NCBI GenBank assembly: GCA_020053375.1
Contig: JAGVNG010000031.1
Location: 1-47,233 of the forward strand
Source of the DNA: Nanobdellota archaeon
GTDB lineage: Archaea; Nanobdellota; Nanobdellia; Pacearchaeales; GW2011-AR1
Direction of reading: 5' to 3'
Length of the DNA: 47,233 nt
This document shows positions 27,634-37,159 of this stretch, piece after piece. The notes under the pieces are model-generated. The model saw only the letters and a list, made by a program, of their open reading frames with translations. It ran no database searches and had not been told where the DNA came from. How positions within the stretch are numbered: position 1 is the first letter of the stretch; the number at the start of each line of letters is the position of its first letter. The translations under genes and the position numbers were made by a program.

Positions 27634-27654
27634 TTCGATCCTGGGCAGGGCCAT
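27634..27654 (+). repeat. Diverged copy of the tRNA-Val 3' end
   Basis: ttcgatcctgggcagggccat matches 27546-27566 at 17/21 positions. Confidence 0.6.
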
Positions 27655-27708
27655 TCTCTCCACTAACTTTAAAAACCTATTTTCTGTTAATTTTTTATTA
27701 AGGTTAAA

Positions 27709-28026
27709 ATGAAACTTCCAAAAACAGTCAACAGATATTGTCCGCACTGTAACAAAAAAACAGAGCAGAAGGTAAAAATAGTCGGAACAGGTGGAAAAAG
27801 AGGAACCCTTAGAAGAGGGGGCATAGCCAGAGCAAGATTAAGAGGGTTGGGAAGAGGATATGGTAACAAGGGAAAATGGGGTTCCAAACCGGCTGTTTCA
27901 AAATTCAAGAGAAAATCCAAGACAACTAAAAAGTCAAATATAATGTATACCTGCACCGTATGCAAGAAATCAAAATACAGGCAGGGAAGAAGAAATAAAA
28001 GGACGGGAAAAATAGTACAGGAATAA
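27709..28026 (+). CDS. rpl44e: 50S ribosomal protein L44e
   Basis: MKLPKTVNRYCPHCNKKTEQKV ... MYTCTVCKKSKYRQGRRNKRTGKI. Confidence 0.95.
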   Translation: MKLPKTVNRYCPHCNKKTEQKVKIVGTGGKRGTLRRGGIARARLRGLGRGYGNKGKWGSKPAVSKFKRKSKTTKKSNIMYTCTVCKKSKYRQGRRNKRTGKIVQE

Positions 28027-28030
28027 GAAA

Positions 28031-28156
28031 ATGATAAAAATATCAATGGCTGCTGGATTCATAAAATATGGAGTTTTTAATCTGAATCATTCGGAGGCAA
28101 TGAAAAGGTTCAGTCTGGCTGCTGGATTCATAAAAACCAGCAGGAGGTTTTTATAA
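28031..28156 (+). CDS. 41-aa micro-ORF with internal repeat between L44e and S3Ae
   Basis: MIKISMAAGFIKYGVFNLNHSEAMKRFSLAAGFIKTSRRFL; 20-bp direct repeat at 28047-28066 and 28116-28135; stop overlaps S3Ae ATG (TAATG). Confidence 0.45.
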   Translation: MIKISMAAGFIKYGVFNLNHSEAMKRFSLAAGFIKTSRRFL

Positions 28157-28683
28157 TGGCAATCGCAAAAAGAAAAAAAAGATTTTTTGATGTTGAAATT
28201 CCTATTTTGAACAAAGAAACACAGCTTCAGGCTTATGAACTTCAGGAGCTTGATGGAAAATTTCTTAGTTATGATCTGACAAGATTATTAAGGGGAAAAA
28301 ATATGCTTGCACAATTTAAGGTCAGTGTTTCCGGAGACAAAGCCGAAGCAAACCCAAGAATGTTGCAAATAATGCCTTCTTTCCTGAGAAGGATGATTAG
28401 AAAAGGAACACACCAAGTTGATGATTCTTTTGAAGTTCAGACAAAGGACTCCAAAGCCATAATAAAGCCCTTCTCAATAACAAGGAGAAAAGTGCCAAGA
28501 GCAATTCGGACATCTTTGAGAAACGCAACGAAGGAATATCTGATTTCTTATGCGCAGGGAAAAACCGGATTGCAGATATTCGAAGATATCATAAGGGGAA
28601 GTTTGCAGAAAGACATGAGTTTAAGGCTCAAGAAGATATACCCTCTCTCGCTCTGCGAAATAAGAATTTTCAAGATAAAATAA
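28156..28683 (+). CDS. rps3ae: 30S ribosomal protein S3Ae
   Basis: Basic N-terminus KRKKRFFDVEIPIL; MPSFLRRMIRKGTHQVDDSF. Confidence 0.9.
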   Translation: MAIAKRKKRFFDVEIPILNKETQLQAYELQELDGKFLSYDLTRLLRGKNMLAQFKVSVSGDKAEANPRMLQIMPSFLRRMIRKGTHQVDDSFEVQTKDSKAIIKPFSITRRKVPRAIRTSLRNATKEYLISYAQGKTGLQIFEDIIRGSLQKDMSLRLKKIYPLSLCEIRIFKIK

Positions 28684-28703
28684 CAAATAAGAAATCTTTT
28701 AAA

Positions 28704-29696
28704 CTAATTATTTTTGCCAAAAAAAGACTGAAACTTTAATAGATGTTTTGGATTTTTTAGAGGAATTTTTTTTAAAAATTTTCTAATGGAATTATTCCCA
28801 TAAAAAATTATTCTACCTCGTTCAACATTAGTATAGTGATTAAGATTATTTTTATATAAAATAAAACTTAACTGTTTGATTAATGAAGGATTATGTACAT
28901 GAAATTCAAATCGGATATAGGGGTTATTATAAATTTTTCTTTTATCAATAAAAACACATCCCTCTGCATCAAATAGTCCTGCAATACAAGATAGGAGATT
29001 ATTAGAAGAAGATTTAATTATTTCATCTGGGATTAAAACCGTAGTGGACTTTCTTCCAGCAGTAATTTTAAATCTTTCAGTTAACATAAAAAACAAATAT
29101 TTAGAATTAAAATTAATTCTTATAAAATTAACATTCTGATTTTCTATAATTTTGGGATGCCAACCAAATAATTTTTTTGATATATTAAAGATAGTTTCTT
29201 TATAATATTCAAGTTCTTTCTTGTGCCCAACAAATTGAATTTGATAATGTCTTCCGTATTTGTTACAAAAACCATCTCCGATAAACAAACCAATAAAATA
29301 AGCTAATTCTTTATTAAGAGGCATATTAATATCAAATTTTGGTTTAGTGTTAAGTTCTTTCAATTTTTTTAATCCCTCTTCTCTTCCTTTTTCAAAAATA
29401 GATTTATATTTATAATAAGTTATAATTCCTCCTTTTACTTTGCCCCAATTTCCGTTTTTAAGTTCTATAAATGCATCAAAATCTTTTAAAATATTTCTGT
29501 CCAAATTTGAGTTTAATTTTTTATAAAGAGATTCTGGAATAGTTGTTTTTCCACTACGATAATCATCTAAAAGTTTTCTATCTAAATTAAAAGACATGGC
29601 TAACTCTTTCCATCTTATTAAGTTTTTATTTTTTAAAACCATATAAAAAAATTTATCTCTCATCTTTTTCGAATTAAAACAGATTCTCTTCTCCAT
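28704..29696 (-). CDS. LAGLIDADG homing endonuclease, free-standing
   Basis: YFIGLFIGDGF and CIAGLFDAEGC motifs. Confidence 0.9.
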   Translation of the reverse strand: MEKRICFNSKKMRDKFFYMVLKNKNLIRWKELAMSFNLDRKLLDDYRSGKTTIPESLYKKLNSNLDRNILKDFDAFIELKNGNWGKVKGGIITYYKYKSIFEKGREEGLKKLKELNTKPKFDINMPLNKELAYFIGLFIGDGFCNKYGRHYQIQFVGHKKELEYYKETIFNISKKLFGWHPKIIENQNVNFIRINFNSKYLFFMLTERFKITAGRKSTTVLIPDEIIKSSSNNLLSCIAGLFDAEGCVFIDKRKIYNNPYIRFEFHVHNPSLIKQLSFILYKNNLNHYTNVERGRIIFYGNNSIRKFLKKIPLKNPKHLLKFQSFFGKNN

Positions 29697-29799
29697 TATT
29701 AATAATAATCAATTGAATATTTAAATGTTATCACTCTGAGCTTGACCTACATTTAATAAATCAAAAAACTTTAAAGGGAGATTAAATAAGTATACTAGT

Positions 29800-29895
29800 G
29801 CCTCAGTAGCTCAGCCCGGTTTAAGAGCGGCAGTTTTGTAATCCTAAGACGGACAAATGAACTGTAGGTCGGGGGTTCAAATCCCTCCTGAGGCT
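29800..29895 (+). tRNA. tRNA-Thr(TGT) with ~19-nt intron (~29841-29859)
   Basis: GCCTCAG/CTGAGGC acceptor; GCAGT/ACTGT anticodon stem, anticodon TGT, UCC/GGA intron helix. Confidence 0.88.
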
Positions 29896-29918
29896 TTTTT
29901 CTGAAAAAATTCTGAAAA

Positions 29919-30473
29919 CTATTCCACAATAACATCTGCCTTTCCATCATCCACTAATATCCTGGCAATTTCAACAGGAAGGTTGACTATCTGTCCCTTT
30001 TCAAATGCTCCCACCGTTTGACCATCAAGCCCCATAAATTCTTCAACATCTTTCTTGAAGACAATCATTTCATACACCTTTGGTTTGTTTTTTTCTCCGT
30101 TCAAGGACTCTGCCAATTTCTTATCGGAAACATTTATGTTTTTCATGAGGTTGTCAAATAACTCCTTCTCAAACAGGAGCATATTGTCAAAATCCTGTTT
30201 GGATATGCCTGTTTCAGTGGCAATGAGAATAAGATTAAGCAGTTTTTTCCTTCTTCGAAGCATCAATTCCTTAAAGAGAGTTACTGCATTTTCAAGCTGC
30301 TTTTGGGTTTTTATTATCACATCTGAGAAAACATCCTCTTCCTTTGAAGCAAGCTCCTTTTTCTCCTTGAGATACATGGAAACTTCATCTATGAACTTTT
30401 TGGGAAGTTTCTGCAGTTGCTCGGAATATCTCTCCTTCCTCGCAGCTTCATAAATATCGTTATACACTATCAT
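29919..30473 (-). CDS. GINS complex subunit (Gins51-like)
   Basis: Helical A-domain with LKELMLRRRKKLLNLIL; C-terminal B-domain FMGLDGQTVGAFEKGQIVNLPVEIARILVDDGKADVI. Confidence 0.72.
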   Translation of the reverse strand: MIVYNDIYEAARKERYSEQLQKLPKKFIDEVSMYLKEKKELASKEEDVFSDVIIKTQKQLENAVTLFKELMLRRRKKLLNLILIATETGISKQDFDNMLLFEKELFDNLMKNINVSDKKLAESLNGEKNKPKVYEMIVFKKDVEEFMGLDGQTVGAFEKGQIVNLPVEIARILVDDGKADVIVE

Positions 30474-30634
30474 GTGTGTCTTTTTGGAAACCTTTTCTAA
30501 AGGTTTATTTGCTATAAAAGAAACATAAACTATTTATTTTTAATGATTGCTGTGTTGGATAATCATAGTATTTCAACAATTTCTCCAAGAAACATTATGA
30601 AATATAGAAAAAAGGGACAAATATGCTCAAGAAA

Positions 30635-31360
30635 TCAAAGTTTCTTTCTCAAATCTGAAAATGGCTTTAACAATTCAGGCTTAACTGTTGCTTCCAATCC
30701 TTTTACTGCACTATCAAAAGACTGCAAGTCAACCATTGTATATGCCTTTATGTTTGAAGCGCCTTTACCAGATACACTCAGCGCCTCTGGCGCTATACCG
30801 AGGAAACGCCCAACGTAGTTGTCAAGGCTGCTCCTGCCATTGGCAAAAGACCTGTCCACAAGCCAGCTGACACACCAAGCCCTTAATTTTGGCTTATCGC
30901 TTGCTGAATCTGGGTAAACTCCCATCGCAGTATCATATCCAAATCTTTGCTTTCCTTCTGCAAAGATATAATCAACATAATCATTAAGCAATCCTTGGTC
31001 TCTTGCCAAAGCTTTCCAAACAAGATGAGCCTTAACATCTGCTTTTGAAAGAGCGTCATTTATTTTTCCAAGTTTTCCTTTCTTAAATTCCTCTCCTTGC
31101 AAAGTCTTGTAAACATCTTCTCCTAAAATTAATGCTCCACCATCTCTTGGGCTTTCAGGAGTCATGTCCCTTAAGGTTTGGGAATCAAGAACTATCTTTA
31201 CCCTTCCATCAGGATGATAAACAACTGCATCACCAGTATCAAAATAATTATCCATATAAGAGGTTTTAATCTTTTCATCAGAATTTCTAACATCAAGCTT
31301 TTTTTGCATCAATTGGGCAACATTCATAGGAACTCTGCCGTCAGCTATAAGCTTCGGCAT
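30635..31360 (-). CDS. Hypothetical protein
   Basis: Long ORF consistent with operon direction; family not recognised. Confidence 0.65.
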   Translation of the reverse strand: MPKLIADGRVPMNVAQLMQKKLDVRNSDEKIKTSYMDNYFDTGDAVVYHPDGRVKIVLDSQTLRDMTPESPRDGGALILGEDVYKTLQGEEFKKGKLGKINDALSKADVKAHLVWKALARDQGLLNDYVDYIFAEGKQRFGYDTAMGVYPDSASDKPKLRAWCVSWLVDRSFANGRSSLDNYVGRFLGIAPEALSVSGKGASNIKAYTMVDLQSFDSAVKGLEATVKPELLKPFSDLRKKL

Positions 31361-31460
31361 TTGCTCTACATTTCTGCCGTAAAATTCTTGGTATGTTGAG
31401 GTTTATAAATGTTTCTATATTGTTGTTCTTTGAAAGAGGTAACAGAAGAGGAAAAGGGGG

Positions 31461-32702
31461 TTATTTATCAAAACCAACCTTTCTAAGTAGGTCATTTCCA
31501 GATATCACTCCAAGCTTTCCTTTCGCGGCTTCTGCCTCTGAAAAATGTTTTTCCTTTAGTTCAGAATCATTATAGAACAGCACGGGAACTGGATCTGCTG
31601 AGTGCCTCTTTAGCTTGCAGGGAGTTGAATGGTCCCCTATAACAACCACCTTTATCTTGTTAGGAGGAGCAAATCTTCTGATAAATTTGAATAAAGTTTT
31701 GTCAATGTATTCAAACATCAATTTTTTTTCTATTGGCTTATTATCGTGTCCAGGCAAATCTGTCTCTTTTATATGCACATAAACGTAATCAAAATTCCCC
31801 TTAATTTTATTAATGGTTTTTTCCGCGAAGTCACAGGCTTTCTTCAGACCATCATGCAGATTCTGATAGGCATCCAATCCCTTCAAAGGAGGATAATCAA
31901 AACTGTAGACAGTCATTCCAGACATTTTTGCGAAGCCAATTTCAAGAGGCATATATGCAACCGACGCCCATTTCCTATAAATTTTTAACTTTGGAACTTC
32001 TATCCCTGCCCCCCTAATCATCAGATAGTTCGCGGGCAACAGCCCTTTTTTTCTTCTCTCCTGATTCACGGGATGCCTGTCAAGCACCTCATATGCCTTT
32101 TCTATAAACTCATTTGCGATATTTGCAGAATACTGCGAGTTCTCATCCTCATCAAGAGGCTTGCAGTACTTTACTTTGTCTTCCTGTATGCTTTTCCCCT
32201 TGGTATATATCGAATCATTTCCAGAGATATTATCTGAAAACCCACCTTTGAAAACAAGAGCTGCCCTGTGTTGTATTGTTGGCTTGAAAACAAACTTCAC
32301 AGACATGTTTATTTTGTTTAATGATTTTGACAATTCCTTTGCTTCCTCAGTTGTAAGTGTTCGTCCTGCTCTCCTATCGATAATATTTCCTTCCTCCATG
32401 GAATCTATTGTTGCAAAATTAACCCTGAACGCCAAATCTCCCCGAGTCAATTTCAAATCAGCTCCCCTTGCTTCCAATTGCCCCCTTGTGCTGTCTATCT
32501 GGCGGTTTCCAAAGATAGATACAATAGCTTCATCTGATTCGGGCACAAACCCCAGTTTCACGGGGTGCATCAGTCCCATCTCTCCCCTTGCCGCCAAAAA
32601 ATTAAGGTTAGGCATCTCTGCGCTCTCCAAAGGAGTCTTGTCATTTAATTGCCTGGATGGCAAATCCCCCATCCCATCAAGTACAACCAATATTCCTTTC
32701 AT
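31461..32702 (-). CDS. apgM: Archaeal-type 2,3-bisphosphoglycerate-independent phosphoglycerate mutase
   Basis: MKGILVVLDGMGDLPSRQLNDKTPLESAEMPNLNFLAARGEMG ... KVVVIGDHSTPC. Confidence 0.95.
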   Translation of the reverse strand: MKGILVVLDGMGDLPSRQLNDKTPLESAEMPNLNFLAARGEMGLMHPVKLGFVPESDEAIVSIFGNRQIDSTRGQLEARGADLKLTRGDLAFRVNFATIDSMEEGNIIDRRAGRTLTTEEAKELSKSLNKINMSVKFVFKPTIQHRAALVFKGGFSDNISGNDSIYTKGKSIQEDKVKYCKPLDEDENSQYSANIANEFIEKAYEVLDRHPVNQERRKKGLLPANYLMIRGAGIEVPKLKIYRKWASVAYMPLEIGFAKMSGMTVYSFDYPPLKGLDAYQNLHDGLKKACDFAEKTINKIKGNFDYVYVHIKETDLPGHDNKPIEKKLMFEYIDKTLFKFIRRFAPPNKIKVVVIGDHSTPCKLKRHSADPVPVLFYNDSELKEKHFSEAEAAKGKLGVISGNDLLRKVGFDK

Positions 32703-32715
32703 TTGGCAGGTTCCT

Positions 32716-32741
32716 CCTGACGAATGCCTGCCTGCGTCAGG
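32716..32741. repeat. Inverted repeat CCTGACG-n12-CGTCAGG upstream of apgM
   Basis: 7-bp perfect arms at 32716-32722 and 32735-32741. Confidence 0.7.
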
Positions 32742-32860
32742 ATTGAAAATTTATTTACTTTCATTTTAGAATATCACCTTCTTTCATATCAGTTAATAGC
32801 AGGTGTTGTTTATAAAAATTTATATTCAATAGTTAAAATTATAAACGTTTAAAAATTAAA

Positions 32861-33973
32861 ATGGTTATGTTCAAATTTTTAAGGGAAAAAATAAAAAACT
32901 GGGCGGAAAAAATCTCAAAGCATGAGGAAGAAAAAGCAGAAAAGGAAATTGACATAGAAAAGCTGTCTAAGAAAGCTGACAAAATTAAGAAGGAAGTTCA
33001 TTTGGAGCCTTCTCTTGACAAGCAATTAAGAGGGAAAACTATCGGCGATAGCCTAAGAAGCCTAGAAGAAGATGAACCGAAAAAAGAAGGCTTCTTCGAG
33101 AGAATAAAATCAAAAATCCAAAAAGTAAAGATTTCCGAAAAAGAGTTTGAGATATACAGTGAGGAATTGGAGATGCTTCTTCTGGAAAACAATGTCGCTC
33201 TTGAAGTTTCGGAAAAGATAATAAAAGAGCTAAAAGAAAAGGTGGTAGGAGAGGAATTCTTGAAAAAAGAGATAGAGGGGCAAATTAAGGAAAATCTTCG
33301 GGATATAATTGAGGAAATTCTCATTGAACCCTTTAGTATTGTCGACAGGATAAGGGGAAAGACGGCGGATCAGGCAAAAGACCCCTATGTTATATTGTTC
33401 TGCGGAATAAACGGAACAGGAAAAACAACGACAATTGCAAAGATAGCAGACCATCTAAAGAAAAACGGAATCTCGTGCGCGCTTGCAGCCTCGGATACTT
33501 TCAGAACAGCAGCCATAGAGCAGATAAAAAAGCACGGTGAAAAGCTCGGCATAAAAGTCATCGCCCATGAATATGGCTCAGACCCTGCAGCAGTTGCTTT
33601 TGACGCCATAAAATATGCAAAAAGGAATTTCATAAATTGCGTGCTGATAGACACTGCCGGAAGAATGCATACTGCAAAAAATCTCATAAGGGAAATTGAA
33701 AAGATAGCAAAAGTCTGCAAGCCGGATTTGAAAATATTTGTCGGGGAAAGCATAACCGGCAATGATATAATCGAGCAGGTAAAAAGTTTTGATTGGGCTT
33801 TGAACATAGATGGAATAGTTCTCACAAAAGCAGACATAGATGAAAAAGGCGGAACAGCCCTCAGTGTTAGTTACATTCTGAAAAAACCGATTCTTTATTT
33901 GGGAACTGGGCAGGAATACAACAAGATTGAGGTTTTCGACAAGCACAAGTTTATCGAGAAGCTTGGGCTGTGA
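32861..33973 (+). CDS. ftsY: Signal recognition particle receptor FtsY
   Basis: FCGINGTGKTTTIAKIA, DTFRTAAIEQ, DTAGRMHT, TKADIDEKGGTALS. Confidence 0.95.
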   Translation: MVMFKFLREKIKNWAEKISKHEEEKAEKEIDIEKLSKKADKIKKEVHLEPSLDKQLRGKTIGDSLRSLEEDEPKKEGFFERIKSKIQKVKISEKEFEIYSEELEMLLLENNVALEVSEKIIKELKEKVVGEEFLKKEIEGQIKENLRDIIEEILIEPFSIVDRIRGKTADQAKDPYVILFCGINGTGKTTTIAKIADHLKKNGISCALAASDTFRTAAIEQIKKHGEKLGIKVIAHEYGSDPAAVAFDAIKYAKRNFINCVLIDTAGRMHTAKNLIREIEKIAKVCKPDLKIFVGESITGNDIIEQVKSFDWALNIDGIVLTKADIDEKGGTALSVSYILKKPILYLGTGQEYNKIEVFDKHKFIEKLGL

Positions 33974-34028
33974 AAACTTTTTCTTGATAAACCGCAACTT
34001 TATTAACTCTTAAAAAACTTATTTTTAT

Positions 34029-35399
34029 ATGCTCGAAAAGTTGGGCGAAGTTCTTAGAAAGGCAACGGACAGGATAGCAAATGCCATATTTCTTGACAAA
34101 AATCTGGTTGATTCAATTGTAAGAGATTTGCAAAGAGCCCTTCTTGAAGCAGATGTAAATGTTATTCTTGTAAAACAACTGACAGACAAAATAAAAAAAT
34201 CAGCGGTGGATGAAAGAATAAAAGGGATAGAGAAAAAAGAGCATCTTATAAAAGTTCTGCATGATGAATTGCTAAGTCTTCTTGGCGAGACAAAAAAGCT
34301 GATTTTGCAAAAAGAAAACAGGATAATATTTCTTGGACTATACGGAGCCGGAAAAACAACTACAATTGCCAAAATCGGAGATTATTTTGCAAAAAGGGGT
34401 AACAAGGTTGCATTGATTGGGCTGGACGTTCATAGGCCTGCTGCAAAAGAGCAGCTGCAGCAGTTGGCAGAAAAAAACAAGCTGGATTGCTTTGTGAATT
34501 TCGAAGAAAAAAACGCACTGCGTGCGTGGAAAAAATTTAAGCCGCAGTTAAAGGATTATAATCTAATTTTGGTGGACACCGCAGGCAGGCATACTCTTGA
34601 TAAGGAGCTTGTCAATGAGATTTCCACCCTAAGCAAGGAAATCAATCCCACTGAATCTATTCTGGTGATGCCAGCAGACATAGGGCAGGCGGCAAAGAAG
34701 CAGGCAGAGGAATTCAAGAATATCCTAAAGATTACTGGAGTTATCATAACAAGGATGGATTCCACTGCAAAGGGAGGAGGTGCTCTTACTGCGTGCGCTG
34801 AAACAAAAGCGCCTGTCTATTTCATAACAACCGGGGAAAAAATAAACGACATAGAGGAGTTTGACCCGAAGTCATTCTTGTCAAGACTCTTGGGAATGGG
34901 AGATCTTCAGTCCTTATTAGAAAAAATAAAGTCGGTGACAGATGAGGGAAAGCAGGAAAAATTAAAAAAACAAATGGAAGAGGGGAGGCTTAGTCTTGAT
35001 GATGTTATTGAGCAGGTAAAGTCAATGAATTCCTTAGGAGGTTTTGAAAAGATAAAATCCATGATTCCCGGGCTTGGAAAAGCAAAGATTCCTGAAAACC
35101 TTCTTGAAAATCAGCAGGCAAAGATAACAAAATGGGAGCATATCGCAAAGTCAATGACTCCCGAGGAAAAAGCCAATCCAGAACTTCTGAAAAAAGAAAC
35201 ATCAAGAATATCTAGGGTTGCAAAGGGAGCGGGGGTAAGCGCTTCAGACATGCGTTCTTTGTTGAAGCAGTATGATATGCTGAACGAGATGATTAAATCA
35301 GGGAGCTCAATGGACATTAATAACTCTGGAATGCCATCTCAAAAGCAGATGATGAAGCTTGCAAAAAAATTCGGAAAAGTTAAAAAAATGCGGTTTTAA
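34029..35399 (+). CDS. srp54: Signal recognition particle protein SRP54
   Basis: GLYGAGKTTTIAKI, DVHRPAAKEQL, DTAGRHTLD, TRMDSTAKGGGAL, M-domain. Confidence 0.96.
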   Translation: MLEKLGEVLRKATDRIANAIFLDKNLVDSIVRDLQRALLEADVNVILVKQLTDKIKKSAVDERIKGIEKKEHLIKVLHDELLSLLGETKKLILQKENRIIFLGLYGAGKTTTIAKIGDYFAKRGNKVALIGLDVHRPAAKEQLQQLAEKNKLDCFVNFEEKNALRAWKKFKPQLKDYNLILVDTAGRHTLDKELVNEISTLSKEINPTESILVMPADIGQAAKKQAEEFKNILKITGVIITRMDSTAKGGGALTACAETKAPVYFITTGEKINDIEEFDPKSFLSRLLGMGDLQSLLEKIKSVTDEGKQEKLKKQMEEGRLSLDDVIEQVKSMNSLGGFEKIKSMIPGLGKAKIPENLLENQQAKITKWEHIAKSMTPEEKANPELLKKETSRISRVAKGAGVSASDMRSLLKQYDMLNEMIKSGSSMDINNSGMPSQKQMMKLAKKFGKVKKMRF

Positions 35400-35442
35400 A
35401 TAAATAAAATATATTTAAAAACATCCCTTAATTTTCAATAAT

Positions 35443-35835
35443 ATGAAGTATAAAATATTCCTTGCAATTTTTGTGATAGGGTTAATAAGCTCTATAATCC
35501 TGTTTTCAAATTCAACAACGGGAATATGCACACCTGGAAACGGATGCGACACCGTAAATAGTTCAATTTACGGCTCAACACTGGGGGTAAAAAATTCTAT
35601 GTATGGAATTTTCATATTTTCCTTCATGATAATTCTTACATTGTTTCACATAAAAAGGCCAAACCGAAGCACAAAAATGATTATCCACGCAGCAATTATG
35701 CTTGGTTCAGTGATAGCACTTTACTTCCTATATCTGCAGATTTTTATCATAAAAGCACTTTGTGAATTTTGTCTTGTTATTGATTTGGGTTTGCTAGTAG
35801 GTTTGGGTTTTATGTTCTATCTGTGGAATCATTAA
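35443..35835 (+). CDS. VKOR-like membrane oxidoreductase
   Basis: CTPGNGCDTVNSSIYGSTLGVKNSMYGI ... ALCEFCLVID. Confidence 0.88.
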   Translation: MKYKIFLAIFVIGLISSIILFSNSTTGICTPGNGCDTVNSSIYGSTLGVKNSMYGIFIFSFMIILTLFHIKRPNRSTKMIIHAAIMLGSVIALYFLYLQIFIIKALCEFCLVIDLGLLVGLGFMFYLWNH

Positions 35836-35836
35836 A

Positions 35837-36442
35837 ATGAAGAAAATATTGCAGCAGGGGGCAGAGGCAGTAATTTATCTCAACAAAAACATAATTATCA
35901 AGGACCGAATAAAAAAATCTTACAGAATTCCTGAAATCGACGATAGAATAAGAAAGCTAAGAACAAAATCCGAAGCAAAACTTCTTACAAAAGCTTCGGA
36001 GATAATTAATTCTCCAAAACCCGCTCAATCCCTTGAGCATTCATTTATTATAGAAATGCCTTTCATAGATGGAAAAAAACTCTCCGATAATCTTGACAAT
36101 TTCCCCACAAGCAAACAAAAATTAATCTGCGAAAAAATAGGAGAAAGTGTTGCAAAGCTTCATGAGCACAACATAATTCACGGGGACCTGACAACAAGCA
36201 ATATGATTCTAAAAGACAAAAAAGTTTTCTTCATTGACTTCGGATTGGGTTTCATCAGCAATAAGATAGAAGACAAAGCAGTTGATATCCATTTATTCAA
36301 GGAAGCATTGGAAGCAAGGCATTTCCGAAGTTGGGAGACACTATTCAAAGAATTTCTCGAAGGATATAAAATATACTCCGAGCACAAAAAGGTTCTTGAG
36401 CAAATGAAGAAAGTAGAAATGCGGGGGAGATACAGGCATTAA
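35837..36442 (+). CDS. bud32: KEOPS complex kinase Bud32
   Basis: QQGAEAVIYL, HEHNIIHGDLTTSNMIL, FFIDFGLGF. Confidence 0.93.
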   Translation: MKKILQQGAEAVIYLNKNIIIKDRIKKSYRIPEIDDRIRKLRTKSEAKLLTKASEIINSPKPAQSLEHSFIIEMPFIDGKKLSDNLDNFPTSKQKLICEKIGESVAKLHEHNIIHGDLTTSNMILKDKKVFFIDFGLGFISNKIEDKAVDIHLFKEALEARHFRSWETLFKEFLEGYKIYSEHKKVLEQMKKVEMRGRYRH

Positions 36443-36505
36443 GCAAGATATTTTTATAAAAGTATTATTAGGAAAGAATATAAAATAAAAAAACGTGTTA
36501 GATAT

Positions 36506-37159
36506 ATGGACATAATATCCTTAAAAGGGGTAAACAAATCATTTGGTAATATCAAAATTTTGGAGGATATCTCTCTTTACGTAAAGAAAGGGGAAAGTGT
36601 TGGGCTTGTTGGAAGATCTGGAAGCGGAAAATCAGTTCTCATAAAAATTCTTATTGGATTTTTAGACAAAGATTCTGGGGAAATAAAAATAGATCCAACA
36701 ATAAAAGATAAAATAGGATTTTCGATGCAGAATAATTCAATTTACCACTATCTAACCGTTAAACAAAACCTCAAATATTTTTCAAAGATGTATGGGTTAC
36801 CTAAAAAAACCAGAAACATTATCATTCCTGAAATAATAGAAAGATTAGACTTAAAAGAATTTGAAAATAAACTCGTAAAAAAGCTTTCAGGGGGTACCAA
36901 AAAAAGAGTAGATATCGGATGTGCATTATTGAATAACCCAGAGGTGTTAGTTTTAGATGAGCCTTTTTCAGGATTAGACCCCGAATTAGTAAATAGCCTA
37001 AGCAATTTTTTCTTGGAATTAAATAAAAGAGGAAAAACAATAATAATCTCTTCTCATGGGTTGGGAGAGTTAAGAAAAATCTGTTCAAGATTTGTATTAG
37101 TAAAAGACAGAAAATTAAAATTTATTAGCAGAGACGAGCTAACAAATGCATACAAATGA
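36506..37159 (+). CDS. ABC transporter ATP-binding protein
   Basis: GRSGSGKS, LSGGTKKRVDIG, LDEPFSGLDP. Confidence 0.93.
   Translation: MDIISLKGVNKSFGNIKILEDISLYVKKGESVGLVGRSGSGKSVLIKILIGFLDKDSGEIKIDPTIKDKIGFSMQNNSIYHYLTVKQNLKYFSKMYGLPKKTRNIIIPEIIERLDLKEFENKLVKKLSGGTKKRVDIGCALLNNPEVLVLDEPFSGLDPELVNSLSNFFLELNKRGKTIIISSHGLGELRKICSRFVLVKDRKLKFISRDELTNAYK

Noticed and set aside
27566-27653. Second complete tRNA after tRNA-Val
   Set aside because: Acceptor 5' strand and D/anticodon arms do not pair acceptably; reported as a 3'-end copy instead
27490-27747. 85-aa minus-strand ORF
   Set aside because: Overlaps tRNA-Val and its trailer; translation of tRNA sequence
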